From NCBI GenBank assembly GCA_030671915.1, contig DAOVHN010000048.1:1-9431 (forward strand): a stretch of 9,431 bases of DNA, in the 5' to 3' direction. This document shows, piece after piece, positions 8,518-9,431 of the stretch (position 1 is the first letter of the stretch; every line of letters starts with the position of its first letter). The notes beneath the pieces were generated by a model. That model ran no database searches and was not told the origin of the DNA. It saw nothing but the letters and a program-made list of their open reading frames with translations. This DNA is from Pseudomonadota bacterium. GTDB taxonomy: Bacteria; Pseudomonadota; Alphaproteobacteria; UBA8366; JADFVY01. The position numbers and the translations under genes are program-made.

Positions 8518-9431
8518 ATGACGGAATTACCGCACTACCGGCTCGAGGATGACCGGTTCCTCACGGGCCGTGGCTGCTTCGTCGAGGATCTGCCGGCCGA
8601 GGGTTGCCTGCATGCCTTCTTCGTTCGCTCGCCCCACGCCCATGCGCGGATCGAGGCGATCGATACGGCAGCGGCGGCCGCCGCGCCCGGCGTGGCCGCG
8701 GTGCTGACCGGGCCCGATCTTGCCGCCGCCGGCGTAAAGCCGATGCGCACGCCGATGCCGATGGACAGTTTCGACGGAACCCCCTACCGCGAGCCCGAAC
8801 GCCATGCCCTGGCGATCGGCCTGGTACGGTTCGTCGGCGAGGCGGTGGCCTTGGTGCTGGCGGAAACGCCCGAACAGGCGGCGGATGCCGGCGAGCTTGT
8901 GTTGATCGACTATGCCGAGGAGCCGCCGCAACTCGACCCCGCGCAAAGCGACGACGTCGCCTTCACCTGGAAACTGGGCGACGAGGCCGCCACGAAAGCC
9001 GCCATGGCCGAGGCTGCCCACCGGGTTACCATCAGGGAAGCGAACAACCGCGTGGTCGCCGCGCCGGTCGAGACGCGCTCTGCGATTGGCGCCTGGGATG
9101 CCGCGACGGGCGCCTATCTGCTGCGGACCCAGACTCAGGGCGTCCATTTCATGCGTGGGCTGGTGGCCGCCAGCCTGGATATCGAACAGGGCAAACTGCG
9201 GGTCGTGACGCCGGATGTCGGCGGCAGCTTCGGCATGAAGCTGGTCCATTATCCCGAACAGGTCGCGGTGCTGGCGGCGGCGCGCCTGGTTGGCCGCCCC
9301 GTGCGATGGGCCGCGACGCGCGGCGAAAGCATGCTGTCCGATACCCATGCGCGCGACCATGTCAGCGAGGCGACGCTGGCGCTTGACGAAGAGGGGCGCT
9401 TCCTGGGCCTGGAGCTGCTGACCCACGGCAA
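8518..9431 (+). CDS. Xanthine dehydrogenase/CoxL-family molybdopterin-binding large subunit (partial)
   Basis: The frame from ATG 8518 stays open to the window end, giving the first 304 residues of what is normally a protein of about 750-800. Family signatures are DDRFLTGRGCFVEDL (11-25), FFVRSPHAHARI (34-45), RFVGEAVALVLAETPEQA (104-121), NNRVVAAPVETRSAI (176-190), the TQTQG segment near the molybdenum site (204-208) and the pterin-binding VGGSFGMK (234-241). Such subunits hydroxylate carbonyls, N-heterocycles or CO using a molybdopterin-cytosine dinucleotide cofactor, with separate FAD and 2Fe-2S subunits that would lie further downstream. The active-site loop that tells CO dehydrogenases from other members is beyond the edge, so the substrate cannot be named. 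The ATG directly follows the larB TAA, with GGAAGGG (8508-8514) as a close ribosome-binding site, so it is probably in the lar operon. Confidence 0.9.
   Translation, partial: MTELPHYRLEDDRFLTGRGCFVEDLPAEGCLHAFFVRSPHAHARIEAIDTAAAAAAPGVAAVLTGPDLAAAGVKPMRTPMPMDSFDGTPYREPERHALAIGLVRFVGEAVALVLAETPEQAADAGELVLIDYAEEPPQLDPAQSDDVAFTWKLGDEAATKAAMAEAAHRVTIREANNRVVAAPVETRSAIGAWDAATGAYLLRTQTQGVHFMRGLVAASLDIEQGKLRVVTPDVGGSFGMKLVHYPEQVAVLAAARLVGRPVRWAATRGESMLSDTHARDHVSEATLALDEEGRFLGLELLTHG

Noticed and set aside
8527..9426. Minus-strand open frame opposite the molybdopterin subunit gene
   Set aside because: It is the antisense shadow of a plus-strand frame that carries clear family motifs and stays open to the window end.

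Overview
The window looks like a high-GC alphaproteobacterial chromosome, perhaps Rhodospirillales-like. The signs are strongly GC-biased third codon positions, a ribosomal L21-L27-GNAT-ObgE-ProB-ProA gene order that I recall from that class, and an L21 protein with a long Lys/Ala/Pro tail. No insertion sequence, phage gene or CRISPR array is visible. The lineage is inferred from content, not from a search.

Layout. (1) At positions 1-163 the 3' end of an unrecognised plus-strand gene runs into a textbook intrinsic terminator (187-214). (2) Positions 218-5402 hold one minus-strand block. A good sigma70-like promoter (5375-5402) drives rplU (L21) and rpmA (L27), then a hairpin with a T5 tract, then a GNAT acetyltransferase, obgE, proB and proA. 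The GNAT/obgE and obgE/proB junctions are both 4-base ATGA overlaps, and proB/proA are 17 bases apart, so the last four genes look translationally linked. The T-tract hairpin at 4253-4283 probably makes them a lower-expressed, read-through part of the ribosomal-protein operon. (3) Positions 5403-5578 are a short non-coding divide. (4) On the plus strand a tRNA-Ser(CGA) is followed by a structured 111-base leader and a tight cluster larC-larE-larB. A molybdopterin-binding (CoxL/xanthine dehydrogenase family) large subunit follows and runs off the window edge.

How the genes work together. LarB, LarE and LarC are the three enzymes that make the nickel-pincer nucleotide (NPN) cofactor from nicotinic acid adenine dinucleotide: carboxylation and hydrolysis, sulfur insertion, then nickel insertion. 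No LarA-type apoenzyme is in the window, so the client enzyme is unknown. ProB and ProA give the first two steps of proline synthesis from glutamate. ObgE is a ribosome-assembly GTPase, which fits its position behind two 50S protein genes.

Most interesting points: (a) the leader before larC, where the ribosome-binding sequence sits in a long hairpin that competes with an alternative upstream hairpin, a switch-like layout; (b) the NPN cassette abutting, with no gap, a molybdenum hydroxylase subunit; (c) a LarE with three cysteines in the positions expected for an Fe-S-type enzyme; (d) the attenuator-like element between rpmA and the GNAT gene, which overlaps an alternative, well-spaced start site.
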